The notes below the pieces were generated by a model, which searched no databases, was not told the DNA's origin, and saw only the letters and a list, made by a program, of their open reading frames with translations. This document shows, one piece after another, positions 10,364-21,305 of a DNA stretch of 64,000 nucleotides (its first letter is position 1; each line of letters begins with the position of its first letter). This DNA is from Cercophora sp. LCS_1. Lineage: Eukaryota; Ascomycota; Sordariomycetes; Sordariales; Lasiosphaeriaceae. Both the position numbers and the translations under genes were made by a program. The stretch spans positions 62,001 to 126,000 of the forward strand of contig JAPZLL010000026.1 in the NCBI GenBank assembly GCA_036250225.1, written 5' to 3'.

Positions 10364-12113
10364 ATGAAACAACCCGCTGAAGCAAAGAGTGAGACCTTCC
10401 GGATAGGTGCAGCGGTCTGGACTGACAGTCGAATAGGTGACGCCCCCGCGCGGGCAAATGAGGGTAAGAAGCGGACGGCGGCCGCCAAAGTATCCTCTCG
10501 AAGGTCTCTCCTTCGGCTGTCGTGGCCGAACCCGGGGAACAGCCGACGCGCCATCCTAGGAAAGTTTCCAATCGCTGCAGGTGAGCCTGGCCGGCAGGCC
10601 AACGCAGCCCACATAGTCCATGTCTCGTTTCAAGACGTGGAGGCGGAGTATCGCATGCTGGGACTCCGTAAGTCACTTGTCACTCGCCATGCGGCTACTC
10701 CCGTCATGCCTTGTCCCGAGGGCTGACTGATAAGAACAAATCCCGCAATCCCTGGACGTGCCATTGCCGTGGAACCCGACCGAGACTGAGGCGGAGAGCC
10801 AAGAGCTTCTCAAGTACTGTTTGTGGAACCGAATAATACATCACGTCAACGTACGCTGACAAAGTTAGTCCAAGAAGTCGCTTCTGCATCTCTCGCCATT
10901 ATTGGCCATGAGCCAATTGAGCTTGGGAAGCTCCTGGTCAAAATTGCTGTGGATGGCGATTCAACATCTAGCCAAGTGGTATTCCGCTCAATCATCGCCT
11001 TTGCCGCTCTCCATCGTCATCAGGTCCACACACAGGCGGTGCAACTCAAGATTTCGGCGCTGAAAACGCTCGGAACAGCTTCAACCAGCGATGCTATCGG
11101 TACTGCTGAGGCGATCCAACATATTGCGGCTGGTATGCTTCTGCTGTCGCTTGAGGTAAGCCATCCAGCCAGAAAATACGCATACATTTTTGTTGCTGAC
11201 GGCAATATGACAGATCCACCAAGCATCGTGCACCTCGGGTGACTGGACCTGGTACCTGGATGGCGTCAAAGAAGTCATCCGAAATGCGAACCTCGACGAA
11301 GACTCAGACAGTCCCAAGCTTAGCATGCTTCTTGACTGGATATACTATCATGATGTCCTGTCTCGGTTTTGCCTCAGTCACTGGAAGCTAGAGGTCGTCG
11401 AAGCGATACCAGAGCCAAGACGTTGTTTAGGTAGCTCGGTCTTCCGGCCGCCGCCAACAGGACTGCTGCAAGATGCTCAGATTGCGGTAAAACGCGTAAG
11501 TGAGAGAAATCCGCTCTCGGACCTCTTTCCTACCTACCTAACCTATGACTAGGATTCACATGTTGAATCGCCAGCGCTGGTGCTCACCGGACTCCTCGCC
11601 GAAGTGAGCGCCACAGCGTCATCCGACCTCTCCGATTCGGCATCCAATAGCGACAAGGAAAACTTCTTGAAGATCCTCGAATGGAGGATCAGGAACCTTG
11701 CCGTCATCTCATCGGCCAATGAGAGCACCGGCAACGGTTCCGTTACAGAGTTGTTTCGGCTCGCAGTCCTCGTTTACCTCAATAGAGCAGCCGAAGACGC
11801 CCTGAACAGCTACAAGACTACGCAGAAACATGTTGAAAGAGCCTTTTCCTTGATTACACAGATGGAAACGTGCATTCGACAGTTTCCGCTCTTCATCTTT
11901 GGGTGTGAGGCTCGGTCTGATGACCAGCGGCGCGCAGTTCTCGACCTTCTCTCCAGGACAGAAAAACAACAGTCTTCTCGCTCGTGCAACTATGTCCGGA
12001 TCATCTTGCAGGCGTCATGGGCACAGGATGACCTTGCAGACGGAGAGATGGAGTACCGGAGTAGATTGGGGAATGTTTTGAGTCGGGCCAAGATTCTTCC
12101 TCCCCTTGTGTAA
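10364..12113 (+). CDS. Fungal transcription factor, fungal-trans-2 (PF11951-like) domain, DNA-binding part not visible
   Basis: Likely regulator of about 505 aa. Exons: 10364-10667, 10735-10818, 10869-11155, 11214-11495 and 11553-12113. All four introns (50-67 nt) have GT-AG ends; GTAAGT/GTAAGC donors and CTGAC branches occur in most. After splicing, ELLKYFQEVASASLAIIGHEP reads as the start of the regulatory domain, followed by ALHRHQ, AAGMLLLSLEIHQ and MLLDWIYYHDVLSRF, as in fungal-trans-2 proteins. The preceding RLSWPNPGNSRRAIL segment is the linker that normally follows a Zn2Cys6 cluster, yet no C-x2-C-x6-C is present upstream in any frame. The gene may have lost its DNA-binding exon, or an upstream exon is unseen. 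The start ATG is uncertain. Confidence 0.7.
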
Positions 12114-12346
12114 AAAGATAGAACTGGCTCCTGGTCCCGATCCTCATTTCCCTCACCCTCGCTTCTCGGCGTGGTGCACGTGATTCAACCTCTCGGACTC
12201 AATACCCCTGAAATATCTCAGTAGCTTTCATCAGCGGGTGAACGCCACCGACCCCTTTTGACCAGCTAATTTCAGCCGCAGACCGCACCCTCCAAGGTTC
12301 TTCATTCTTGACATCACACCGCTCAATTTATCCCACCATCAACGCG

Positions 12347-13699
12347 ATGTCCAATACGACGATTAGGTTGAACTTTCAACTGAGACCCTCCTGACCTCCT
12401 CGGATTCGCTCAGGTGAGTGGGTTTTACGGTCCTGGAGCATGGGCCGCCTGGTTCATCGTCGTCATCGCGTCCTGGGTGCACATTCTCTTCCACAACCAA
12501 CACGGCAACCGAAAACTCGACGTCAACCTATGGATCTACCTCCTCGTGCTTAACTGGGCGGCCATCGATCTCTTCATCCAAGGAAGAAGTATTGGGCTCC
12601 TCTACAATGCAAATCTCACCGGCGAGGGTGATCCCTGGACGCAAAAGGCTGCTAGGGTTGGTGCTGCCATGACCGTAGTTTTCTGGGGTGCTTTCCACGG
12701 TCAAACACAGCTGCTAGTCTCGGCCTATGGTCCATATGCAACCACCGATATTACGAACGGCGACTTTACTCTGGCCAACTAGAAATCACTCGACAAATCT
12801 GCAAGGGCGTGGACCATCTATCTGGGCCTCCTCCTCCCTACTGCGAGTCTTGCCGCTGCAGACTACTACTTTGGACGAGCCGCCGAGATTTCGAATACCA
12901 TCCCAGCGCTCTACTGGACTGGCGCCCCCATTCAAGCTGGCAGGATAACTGCTTTCGAGCTTTATTTCTGGGCAGACTCCTTGTGGTATATATCTTCGTT
13001 TTTCCTCACCGTGTGGAAGTACATACCCCAATCACGTCCTGTACCGTGGGGCACTTCCGGGGCCGTTTTACGCGTGCACTAGGGCGCCGAACTGAGCCAG
13101 TATATACCTTTGTCAACTCGCACAGACTGGTCAGGGTCTTGTTTGGTTGTATCGTGGTACCGTCACGGTGGTTAACAACTTTTGCGCGCAAACGTCGGGA
13201 TTTCATTTATGTTATTCTCCTAACATACTCGACCATGTTTGCCTTCTTTGTGCCCATGGCATCTATCGAGTACCCTAGGGCGTACCTCAACACTTTGGAC
13301 GACTGGGAGGCTTGCTTCTACATGCCCTGCAGCCCCCAGTCCATTTCGGATATGGATCAATCAGGGACTTTGTTCATTGGGTTGGTCCTCTTTGTGGGAA
13401 TTGAAGTCGTTGTCCCCGTGTACAGAAAGTTCAAGAAGATGCGCACCGACAACAAAATATTCATGGATACGGTTGACGGACGAATAACGGCTGGTGTTAT
13501 GGCAAGGGCGGCTCTTCATGGTAACTCAGGCATTGAAATAGATGGTGCGCCAGTTCATGCAGTCGGGCGGATGAACTCGGGCATTGAGCTGGAAGAAGGC
13601 CTTGTTTCTATCAGTCGGCGCGGGACAGGCACCGCAAGGTTGTCCGAGGCAGTAAACGGACCTTTTCGTGGATGTCTTGCCATTGAAGGAATCAAGTGA
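12347..13699 (+). pseudogene. Broken fungal multi-pass membrane protein gene
   Basis: Exon 1 is 12347-12366 (MSNTTI). A 52-nt intron with a CTGAC branch joins it to 12419 (SGFYGPGAWAAWFIVV). The reading then shows several hydrophobic helices (WIYLLVLNWAAIDLFI, YLGLLLPTASLAAADYYF, VILLTYSTMFAFFVP, TLFIGLVLFVGIEVVVP) and a hydrophilic tail to TGA 13697-13699. Three lesions break it: in-frame TAG at 12780-12782 and at 13080-13082, both in positions where CAG (Gln) would read well, and a one-base frame change near 13098 between GAELSQ and VYTFVN. I recognise the type as an uncharacterised fungal transmembrane protein. C-to-T decay such as RIP would explain both stops; an unusual intron layout is the alternative. 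Confidence 0.65.
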
Positions 13700-13944
13700 T
13701 GGAAGAGAGACAGAGCGTACAGCAATAAATTGCCATGGCCGGTGGAATATGTCTCCGCGCTTACTCTACATGCAGGGGGGGGAGGGGTGACCGAGTGAGT
13801 CATTCGGTATCAAATCTAATTGGGTCCTTGTTGTGCCTATAAACAACTGTTGAAGAATGGAAGTAAGGCTCCTGATTACCTCAATTCAGAGTTCAAACCG
13901 GGAATCCACAAATCGAATTTCTACTTCCAAGTCACTAAGTCGAC

Positions 13945-15024
13945 ATGTCAGCCCTCCCCACGACAAAGGAGGCGCTTCTCCAAACCGGCATCATGGATCC
14001 GGACTTCGAAGCCGCCTGGAAAGCCCGCGGCGCTCCGCGAGGCGAGATGCCCACAGACATCAGCACACTCAAGGGGATCGTCTCAGCAAGCCTTCCAGAG
14101 CTCCAAAAGAAATTCGCCCAGAGTCGACCTTCCAACATCGCCGAGACAGAACACCACCTCCCCCTGAGCACAGGTTTCACCTCGCGCCTGCTCATCTGCC
14201 ATCCAACCAACACCCCCGAAGCAGCCGAGAAGCCCTCTCCAATTATCATTCTCTTCCACGGCGGCATCCACGTCCTCGGCCTCCCCGAATTCGACCTCCC
14301 GCTCGCTCGCACCCTAGCGACGGCCCACAACGCAACCATCATTTGTCCCTCCACACGGAAAGCACCCGAAACTGCCTTCCCTGGTATGCTCGACGATGCA
14401 TGGGCTATCTTGCAAGCCACCGCCCACGCGACCCAAGACTCCGGAACCAGCTTTCTTCCACCCAATGCCGATCCGGCCGCGGGATTGATCGTTGGCGGTA
14501 CCTCCTCAGGTGCCAACTTCGCCGACGTGGTCGCCCATCTCGCGCGGGACAACAACCTCTCGCCGCCATTGACGGGTGTCTTCCTGGCCTGTGGCGGATT
14601 CATGGATCCTGAGCGGGGTGTGCCGTCGCCGCACAAGGAGAGGTATCTCTCGCGGGAGCAGAACAGGGATGCGCCGATTGCGAACGAGAAGTTTATCAAG
14701 ACGTTTGTTGAGGCTATCAATCCTGATAGGGAGTCGCCGTTGTGGGCGCCTTTTGACTGGCCTGCTGGGTCAGGCGAGGATGGAGGAGACGAAAAGCTTG
14801 GGCATGCGGGTATGCCGCCGGTGTACTTTCAGGTGTGTGGGATGGATATTAATCGCGATGATGGACTGGTTTATGAAGCGGTGTTGAGGGGGTGTGGGGT
14901 GAGAACCAGGGTGGATTTGTACAGGGGGCTGCCGCATTGTTGGTGGGATGCGTATCCGGACTTGGAGGCTTCGAAGAGGAGGCTTGAGGATACCGTTGAG
15001 GGGTTTGGGTGGCTGTTGGAGTAG
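13945..15024 (+). CDS. Alpha/beta hydrolase (hormone-sensitive-lipase-like esterase)
   Basis: Intronless 359-aa protein from ATG 13945. It carries the HSL-family oxyanion motif HGG (in IIILFHGGIHVLG, near residue 95), the nucleophile elbow GTSSGAN near residue 190, an acidic residue in VCGMDINRDDGL and a C-terminal His in GLPHCWWDAYP, so the Ser-Asp-His triad looks intact. No signal peptide, so probably cytosolic. Family members hydrolyse short acyl esters or act in secondary metabolism; there is no local clue to the substrate. The next gene is convergent, 220 bp away. Confidence 0.85.
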   Translation: MSALPTTKEALLQTGIMDPDFEAAWKARGAPRGEMPTDISTLKGIVSASLPELQKKFAQSRPSNIAETEHHLPLSTGFTSRLLICHPTNTPEAAEKPSPIIILFHGGIHVLGLPEFDLPLARTLATAHNATIICPSTRKAPETAFPGMLDDAWAILQATAHATQDSGTSFLPPNADPAAGLIVGGTSSGANFADVVAHLARDNNLSPPLTGVFLACGGFMDPERGVPSPHKERYLSREQNRDAPIANEKFIKTFVEAINPDRESPLWAPFDWPAGSGEDGGDEKLGHAGMPPVYFQVCGMDINRDDGLVYEAVLRGCGVRTRVDLYRGLPHCWWDAYPDLEASKRRLEDTVEGFGWLLE

Positions 15025-15246
15025 CGGTGGTTTTGGCAAGGTTAATTGCACCAGGGACATGTCGGTCATCGTCGTTACTGAAGAGCAATAGAAACGACAT
15101 GATGTCTTGGCGTCCCATGTCCTGTCCTGTCCTGAAAACTATGACTCTGATGGGTTGCTGACTTTCTCCTTGACCTTACAGTCTCTCCTCGAACGTATCA
15201 GTCCATCTGCGAGTCTTCTCGGATTATTGAGCAACCTGCTTGTCCC

Positions 15247-15717
15247 TCAATCCTCCTTGCCATTTCTCTTCCGCAGGTTCAAGTTATCCACATCAACCCC
15301 ATCCAACAATCGGACCTACCATCATGAGGCAAAGCATCCACAGGAAAGGCATGAACTCACATTGATGCCAATCACATCACCCACGTGCCAAAGCCCCAGA
15401 AAGTCAATACAGGCACTGCTACCGCATGTTCCACAAAACTTGTGGTCCCTTGACTTGCTCCCGAATCGGTAGTTCTTCATCTCGTCCCACCCGCTAAGCC
15501 ACTCAATGTCCTCGCGGTTTGGGTGGATGGTGAGATAACCATTCTTGAGGCAGATGGAGCAGTTGCAGTTCGACGCCGGCACCTGGCAGGTCGGATGACG
15601 TTCGAGACCTGGGTGCTGTAGCTTGAACTTGACGGCGCCACAGTGGCAGCTGCCTGTCATGGTGGTGTTCGGAAGCTCGTCGAGGAGCTGTTGGAGTGTT
15701 TTGGTTGTGGCCGACAT
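15247..15717 (-). CDS. GFA/CENP-V domain zinc protein
   Basis: Small protein of the glutathione-dependent formaldehyde-activating (GFA) family, which binds zinc through cysteine pairs. The start is ATG 15717 (MSATTKTLQQLL). Zinc ligands: GSCHCGAV, SNCNCSIC and KFCGTCGSSAC. Exon 1 is 15361-15717. An intron of 45 nt (15316-15360, donor GTGAGT, acceptor GGTAG) joins IN to VRLLDGVDVDNLNL, and exon 2 ends at TGA 15247. About 141 residues after splicing. Most fungal members are uncharacterised and their reaction is unknown despite the family name. Confidence 0.88.
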
Positions 15718-16040
15718 TTTGGCGACGCGAGGAGGATGTGGTTGTGGTGAAAGAGGCTTGGGACAGGTTGCGAGTTGTGGGATTCCGTGGAGAATCACCG
15801 GATATATAGGTCGGAAAGGGATTGCACGTGGCACAGTGTCCGGTTTAGGAGTGACAGTCTGGAAAGCAACTTGAGACTGACAATGGTATATTTAAAACCA
15901 ACACTCCTTGTTGGTGGGTAAATGCAGGTGGTTGCTTCGAAGCGGCGTTTGCCATTTCTGCAGCTGATGTTCATTTTCCCCTACGAAATCACAGGCAACA
16001 TAGATCGGTTCAACTTGGATCTTTTCGAGTATGAGACTCA
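15718..16040. other. Intergenic, nothing recognised
   Basis: Upstream of the GFA gene and downstream of the NTF2-like gene. AT-richer than its neighbours; no motif stands out. Confidence 0.5.
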
Positions 16041-16623
16041 TCAGAAAATCGCAGGAAGACCCCGCTGTGCCGCAATCTCAATAGCCGGTTGACGATCGCC
16101 ATAGATGAGCATCTTGCTCACCTTCAACCCAGCGGCGGGACCAGTTTTATCCCTGACAAGAGTGAAATCGTATGCTCTTGGGATCTACCAGCCATCAGCA
16201 CCGTGACAACTTTGCACGTGTTAAACTTACACACAGCTCCCAATCTCTCCCCTCAGCATCCCTGCACGTCTTTTCTCCGGGAACAACGAAATTGATGTAG
16301 AGGTTTCCAGTCATAAGGGCTTCGTACCCAGTCTCTGTCTCACGGATGTATGCCAGATTGATGTTGATAGTCGCCGCGGCATAAGTCTTGGCCAATGCGA
16401 TGAACGCCTTGGCGGTGGTGGCACTGTCGCAGGTCTTGCCGGTGTGGGAGTGGAGGACAAAGTCGTCCGTCATCCAATTTGTGTAGGGCTCGGAGTGACC
16501 GGACCTTGTCTCCAACCAGGCCTTAGTCAAGCCATGCATGAATGCCATAACGGGGTGCTTGAGGACCTCGGGGGTCCAGCCGTTGGGGCGACAGGTGAAG
16601 GTTGTGACTGTTTGGTAGGCCAT
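16041..16623 (-). CDS. NTF2/SnoaL-like protein
   Basis: 178-aa protein in two exons (16231-16623 and 16041-16184). The 46-nt intron has donor GTAAGT and acceptor GGTAG and joins WELC to IPRAYDF. Start ATG 16623. Composition and layout (HPVMAFMHGLTKAWLETRSG, WMTDDFVLHSHTG, FIALAKTYAAATININL, TGYEALMTGNLYINFVV) fit the cone-shaped NTF2/SnoaL fold: helix-rich start, then beta strands. SnoaL-like proteins are cyclases, isomerases or binding proteins. No catalytic residue can be assigned with confidence. I do not recognise a close named relative. Confidence 0.65.
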
Positions 16624-17007
16624 CTTGTTGCTTTCCAGGTCAAGGGTTTGGGCTGCAGCGAGGTCAGAACTTGGAAAAAGGCCGAGAAAAGATGAAAAGA
16701 TATAGCAATGCACAGGGAGGAGAGCTAAGAATTGCATCATACGCATCTCATGACGGTCAGTCATATCGCAACTCGGAGAGATGTGAGTGGTTGAGCTGAT
16801 GGCCGTTCAGCTGCAGCCAAGGGGCAGCTTGAGGTCGACCATTGGTTGCCACAGACGGGCAAACTCATGATGACGGGCCATGGCCATGATTACGGTTGTG
16901 GCACCATACCTGAGCATGTCGGTCATTACAAAAAAAAATATAAGAGAATGATCATAAAAAACCGGCCTCAACTCAGCCCATCATCGCCAAGCCCAAACAT
17001 TCTCCTT
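16624..17007. other. Intergenic, nothing recognised
   Basis: Promoter of the NTF2-like gene and 3' flank of the GST gene, with an A-rich tract near 16928-16960. Confidence 0.5.
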
Positions 17008-17838
17008 TCAATCATCTCTCCCAAGCCACTCCCTCTCCCTCACAGCCCCCAACAACTTCTCATGCACCTCCCACCCGCCACACCTTGCCTTAATCTCCCC
17101 AAAAACATCCTCCCCAAGCCTCTCCAAAAACACCAGAATCCCAACCCACACAAAATCCGCATGCGCTACCTCCTCTCCCCCGAAAAACGGGCCTCCATTC
17201 TCGCTCAACAAAGCCGTAATCTCCCTCAGCCCCTTCTCCATCCCCTTATACGCGAACTCCCCACCCTGCGTAGCCTGATACTCCTCCATGGTCATCCCCA
17301 CATCCTCCTCCCTTGTCCGTCTGAAATAGGGCACACTGGCATCATCCAAGAGACGAAACATGACAGTCGGTGCGTAGACGGCGAAAAGCGGAGACATCAT
17401 TTCGCGGACGGCGGGGAGGAACCTTTCGAACGCAGGTGTTTCGTATGCAAGGGGCGGGGATGGGTAGCGGGATTCGATGAGGGCGTAAATGTCTTTGTTG
17501 TTGGTGACGTAGGTGCCGTCGGGGAGGAGGAGGGTGGGGACTGTGTAGGGTGTGTCGGTGTTGTTTGGGGGGACGTGCCCCTCGAGACGGGTGCGGATGT
17601 CGGGATATTCGAGCTGCCATCCCTGTGTTAGACAGAGAGGGACAAAGGTGTGGGAGCGCAAACCCATTCTGTGCGGTAGTTTAGGTTTTTGTAGTGGAGC
17701 AGGAGACGCGCTGCGGTCGTTAGTCTGAGGGCTGGCAGGGAAGAGAGGGTGCTTGCTTCGCCAGGTGTTGAAGGACCATGCCTTTTGTGGGGGTTTGGTT
17801 GGGATGTCGAAAAGGACGATCTGGTCGCTGGAGGCCAT
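17008..17838 (-). CDS. Glutathione S-transferase-like protein
   Basis: 244 aa in three exons: 17757-17838, 17664-17710 and 17008-17613. The thioredoxin-fold half reads IVLFDIPTKPP then WSFNTWRTRLLLHYKNLNYRTEW then LEYPDI, with TVPTLLLPDGTYVTNNKDI containing the cis-Pro and glutathione-contact region. The helical C-terminal half includes GPFFGGEEVAHADFVWVGIL. Intron 1 (17711-17756) uses a GC donor (GCAAGC) with a CTAAC branch, a rare non-canonical intron; the GT alternative does not restore the frame. Intron 2 is 17614-17663. GSTs conjugate glutathione or serve as isomerases; the substrate is not evident. Confidence 0.85.
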   Translation of the reverse strand: MASSDQIVLFDIPTKPPQKAWSFNTWRSKHPLFPASPQTNDRSASPAPLQKPKLPHRMGLRSHTFVPLCLTQGWQLEYPDIRTRLEGHVPPNNTDTPYTVPTLLLPDGTYVTNNKDIYALIESRYPSPPLAYETPAFERFLPAVREMMSPLFAVYAPTVMFRLLDDASVPYFRRTREEDVGMTMEEYQATQGGEFAYKGMEKGLREITALLSENGGPFFGGEEVAHADFVWVGILVFLERLGEDVFGEIKARCGGWEVHEKLLGAVREREWLGRDD

Positions 17839-18263
17839 GTTTAGTTGCAAGTTGTTATTCGTGGTGTTGTAAAGAAGATGAACAACTGGGCTGTTGAAAT
17901 TGATCCTCGAAGTCAGCAGGTCGTATTAAGGTGGATTTTAGATCCTTTTTGATGCACCGTTGCTTCCACCTTCCTAGTTCGGCAGAGGGGCTGAGACCGA
18001 GCATCGCATTTACCAAGAGGACATCTATGGCGCTGCGTGGGGGCTAATTGGCGAATTTAGCCGCTAACCCACTTTTATCAGCGCAGCAGGCTGTGCACTT
18101 GCACATCTCATCACATTTGATGTGTTAGCTGGAAACGCTCTTTGGGAATAGAAACAACTCTTACGCTACGGCTTGCTATCACGCTAGCTAACCAGTACAG
18201 GCCAGCACGGAGAGCCTGCTCCACTCCTGCTGCTACTGCTGAAACACCCCGAGAGACGGGCAT
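17839..18263. other. Intergenic, nothing recognised
   Basis: Upstream flank of the GST gene up to the decayed exchanger fragment; no motif stands out. Confidence 0.5.
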
Positions 18264-18771
18264 CTAGTCAGCGACGCGGTGGACGACCATAAACTCCAAA
18301 ACAATGAAAGCAATGTAGCCGGCCAGCATAATAGCGCCAATCCAGCGGACAAACTTGGGCCCAAACCAGATTGTCGGGGTCAGGCCGAGTGTCGAAGCCC
18401 ACAAGACAAGCAGCTCGGGAATTGTCACGTTTCCGTCATCCAAAGTCCCTTCGTGTCTACTATGATAATCCCAACGTACAACGCGAGAAGATGTTACTAC
18501 TAGCACAATTAGCGACAAGGATCCCAGGGTGGCCACGGTGGTCACTCATGAATGCCACGAACTTCTCGGGCAGTGTAGTTGCGATTGCGAGGATGACAAC
18601 GCCGAAGAGAACGTCGGATATACCGAACTGATCCGTAATGTTGGTGGCTGCCTGCGAGAAAACGTAGCCGGCGAGGCAAATTGCCAAGAAACCGAGAAAA
18701 AGGAAACCGTAGTGGTAAGCAAGCCGGTGTCGGCTGCGGCGGGGCCTCGCTTGTTCCGGTGCCGCCGACAA
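18264..18771 (-). pseudogene. Decayed C-terminal fragment of a Na+/Ca2+ or Ca2+/H+ exchanger
   Basis: Reads as the last repeat of a CaCA-family cation exchanger: ISDVLFGVVILAIATTLPEKF, then SDHRGHPGILVANCASSNIF, then IPELLVLWASTLGLTPTIWFG, and a closing hydrophobic helix before TAG at 18264. The two halves are in different frames, with TAG stops at the junction near 18475, and nothing before 18771 restores the N-terminal repeat. I therefore see a truncated, frameshifted remnant. It lies tail to head with an OPT transporter fragment on the other strand. Confidence 0.75.
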
Positions 18772-18788
18772 GATGTGCGATAGGGAGG

Positions 18789-19263
18789 CGGGTATACTCT
18801 TTGGGGGGCCTTGGCAAAGGAAATGTTCTCCCCTCGCTCCCGCTACGAGCTGGTGCCTGTTGGTCTGATTCTCGGATTCCTGCTACCGATTATCTTCCAC
18901 ATTCTTCACCGGGCCTACCCAACCATGGGTTTCGCCAAGGTGAACACGCCCATCGTGCTCGCGTATGTCGGGATTCTTAGCGTCGGGATCTCACCCTCCA
19001 TGCTGTCCTCCTTCATCATCGGCTTCGCGAGCCAGTTCTGGCTGCGCCGCTGGAAGCCCGATTTGTTCGTCAAGTACAACCACGTACTAGCCGCGGCGCT
19101 CGATGGTGGAACTCAGATTCTCGTCTTCCTCCTGATATATACAGTTCTCGGCGGCGTTGGCCCCGAGATAAAGTTCCATGTGTACTGGGGGAACAACGCC
19201 GAAGGGAATTCCAATTACTGCATGAGAGACCCCGGCACTGCTGGTGTTGTGGCAGGCCCCTGA
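18789..19263 (+). pseudogene. C-terminal fragment of an OPT-family oligopeptide/metal transporter
   Basis: Open frame from about 18789 (GYTLWGALAKEMF) to TGA 19261-19263. It shows the conserved end of OPT transporters: SRYELVPVGLILGFLLPI, MGFAKVNTPIVLAYVG, ALDGGTQILVFLLIYTVL and YWGNNAEGN. Full members are about 700-900 residues; only about 155 remain, with no ATG at the break, so this is a 5'-truncated remnant. It begins within about 20 bp of the end of the exchanger fragment, suggesting an old rearrangement junction near 18775-18790. Confidence 0.8.
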
Positions 19264-20622
19264 TGCAATGCCTGAGATCTCCGTGAGCCTCCATCCCCTA
19301 CGCAGTTGCGAATTACAGCGATTGCTGCAAGGCTGAAACGCAAGGAGTGTAATGGGGCTGTCTCCCGGACCGCCAATATCAGGCCGCCTTCCTGATGGGT
19401 CGAATGGGTCATCCTGCTGGTCAGGCTATGGCGGAGGTGACAGGACGAAGAGCAACAATACGCGCGTGGGTCGCAGGGAGGTAACAAATTGTGCATTTGG
19501 GTTCCGACCACTGGGGCTCCGCGTGGAGACGGCTAAAAAAAACAGCTTGTTTTCGGGGGAGGTCCGAGCATGTTGTATGAATTGGGGGCCCCTTGGCAAT
19601 CCATCAAGGACTTTGTTCCAAGCCAATATTCAAGCCGCATGGACCGTTGTGCTAGAGGTGGCTCGCTGCACGTTTGTGGTGAGAATGGTAGCAGTACTGC
19701 CATTAAGCCAGGTGGTCTGGCAACGTCATTACGTCCCCCTTGGCGAATGTCAAAACAAGCCTTGACGCATAAGGCGGGTGCGTGCAGTGCCGGTGCTAGC
19801 CCCGCGTTTCAGATTCACAGAGAACGGGAGCAAATAGTGATACCATGCCCACAGCCCTCCCTATGCGCGGCTTAGAGCAACAGCTCGGCAAAACTCGCTT
19901 TACAACAATGCGGAAAGCCCCGCAACCTGGTTGAAAAGCTGAGACGTGAAAACTGTGGAACCGGCTCAACGTTCCCCGTATATGTCTTTGCACTTGGCAC
20001 CCTGTGTCACGCTTGGCGCGTGGACAATCCGTGCTTGGGTGAACTTCAGCTCCCTGCAGCAGGGAACCAATTACGCTCCAACAACGGCCGTCTACATAAA
20101 TTTTGGTGACCGGGAACCTGTAAATCTTCGCCCCGCCAACCCGCTCCCGCCTCCGTCACCAGGCTTACCCAGGGAACATCCACAAGAGAAAAGCCGCTGC
20201 TATTCTGGGAGCAAACAATTTTGCCGTGTTTTTTAAAATACAACACATGCATCTGTCTGTTTCCCCTGCAACACTCCAGGGCAAAACAGCAAGACTGTAG
20301 TAGAAGTGCTGTTACATGGAAGTTATACGCCCACCACCAAACGCCCGAGGTTTGGCGCTCGCTCCATTCATCGTTTCGGAGGACGCCAAGTTCCAGAATA
20401 TCGCCAGGGTGTCTCACGCGGCAAACTATGGTGCGCTGTGACCCCTACAAACCCAATCTAAGAACAGAAGCTGGATAGTGTACAGACAGGGTCCAAGCAC
20501 CAGCTCCAGGTCAAGACATTGCTGCCCAACTGTGCACTTGCCCTCTCAGGATACCAGCATCTAGGTCACGCGCAATCCTTTTTTGCCTATTGCAAGCCCT
20601 CCTATACACCGTCTCCTCTACA
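19264..20622. other. Intergenic, no gene recognised
   Basis: 1.36 kb without a convincing open frame on either strand. It may contain further decayed transporter sequence, but nothing is readable. Confidence 0.5.
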
Positions 20623-21305
20623 ATGCATAGCATTTCAACTGCTGCGGCCTTCATTACAGCGCTGGCCGCCATTGTATCCTCAGAGGAGCTCAAAGCCAGT
20701 GACGTTCCACAAGCATGCACGACCATCTGCGGACCTATTGTGACGTTGACCAACACATGCGATATCGACCCCAATGGCACTCGACGTCGGATGCTTCGAC
20801 GCGACGCTGACGGCGATAACGGAGGGGATGCAGACGAGTCTGATGAGGCGATCGAAGCTCAGTGCATCTGCAAGAACACGAGCTTCAACGTGGGCCGCGT
20901 CGCAGCTCTTTGCGCAGCATGCCTTACCCAAAATAGAGGCGAGACCGAAGGTGAGATATATTATTCCATTCCCGTCCCTCTCCCTCCGTGTCCCGGCAAG
21001 TCACCAGCTGACGATGAGTACCTGGATTTCTAGATATGGACAAAATAGTGTCGCAGTGCAGTTTCACATCTACGACATTCGTTCCCGCTGCCACGTCCGC
21101 CGTGGCGGGTGTGACTGTTCTGGCGACAAAGCCAGCCGCGCCTACCAGCGTTGGTTCTAGCGCTACGAAAACGTCCGGCAGCCCAGCGCCCAGCGCGACA
21201 AAGACGGACCCAGGGACATCGGCTGGCGCGTCATTGCTCGGCGCGCCTCGACATGGGGTAGTGGTAGCAGCAGTTCTGACTCTTGCCTTTGATTCATTCT
21301 TGTAA
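20623..21305 (+). CDS. Secreted, probably GPI-anchored CFEM-like cysteine-rich surface protein
   Basis: 199 aa in two exons (20623-20950 and 21034-21305), with an 83-nt intron having a CTGAC branch. The start ATG 20623 gives a signal peptide (MHSISTAAAFITALAAIVSS). Eight cysteines follow the CFEM order: PQACTTIC, TNTCD, AQCIC, ALCAAC and SQC. The loop between the third and fourth cysteine is expanded and contains RRRMLRR followed by an acidic Asp/Glu run; a dibasic-type cleavage site is possible. The second half is Ser/Thr/Pro-rich and ends in a hydrophobic tail fitting a GPI signal. CFEM proteins act in haem/iron capture, wall structure or host contact. The last Cys spacing deviates, hence CFEM-like. 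Confidence 0.72.

Noticed and set aside
13857..14612. 251-residue plus-strand frame overlapping the alpha/beta hydrolase
   Set aside because: Out-of-frame shadow of the hydrolase, which has a full catalytic motif set.
16846..17631. 261-residue plus-strand frame opposite the GST gene
   Set aside because: Antisense of the GST exons; His/Pro-rich with no recognisable fold.
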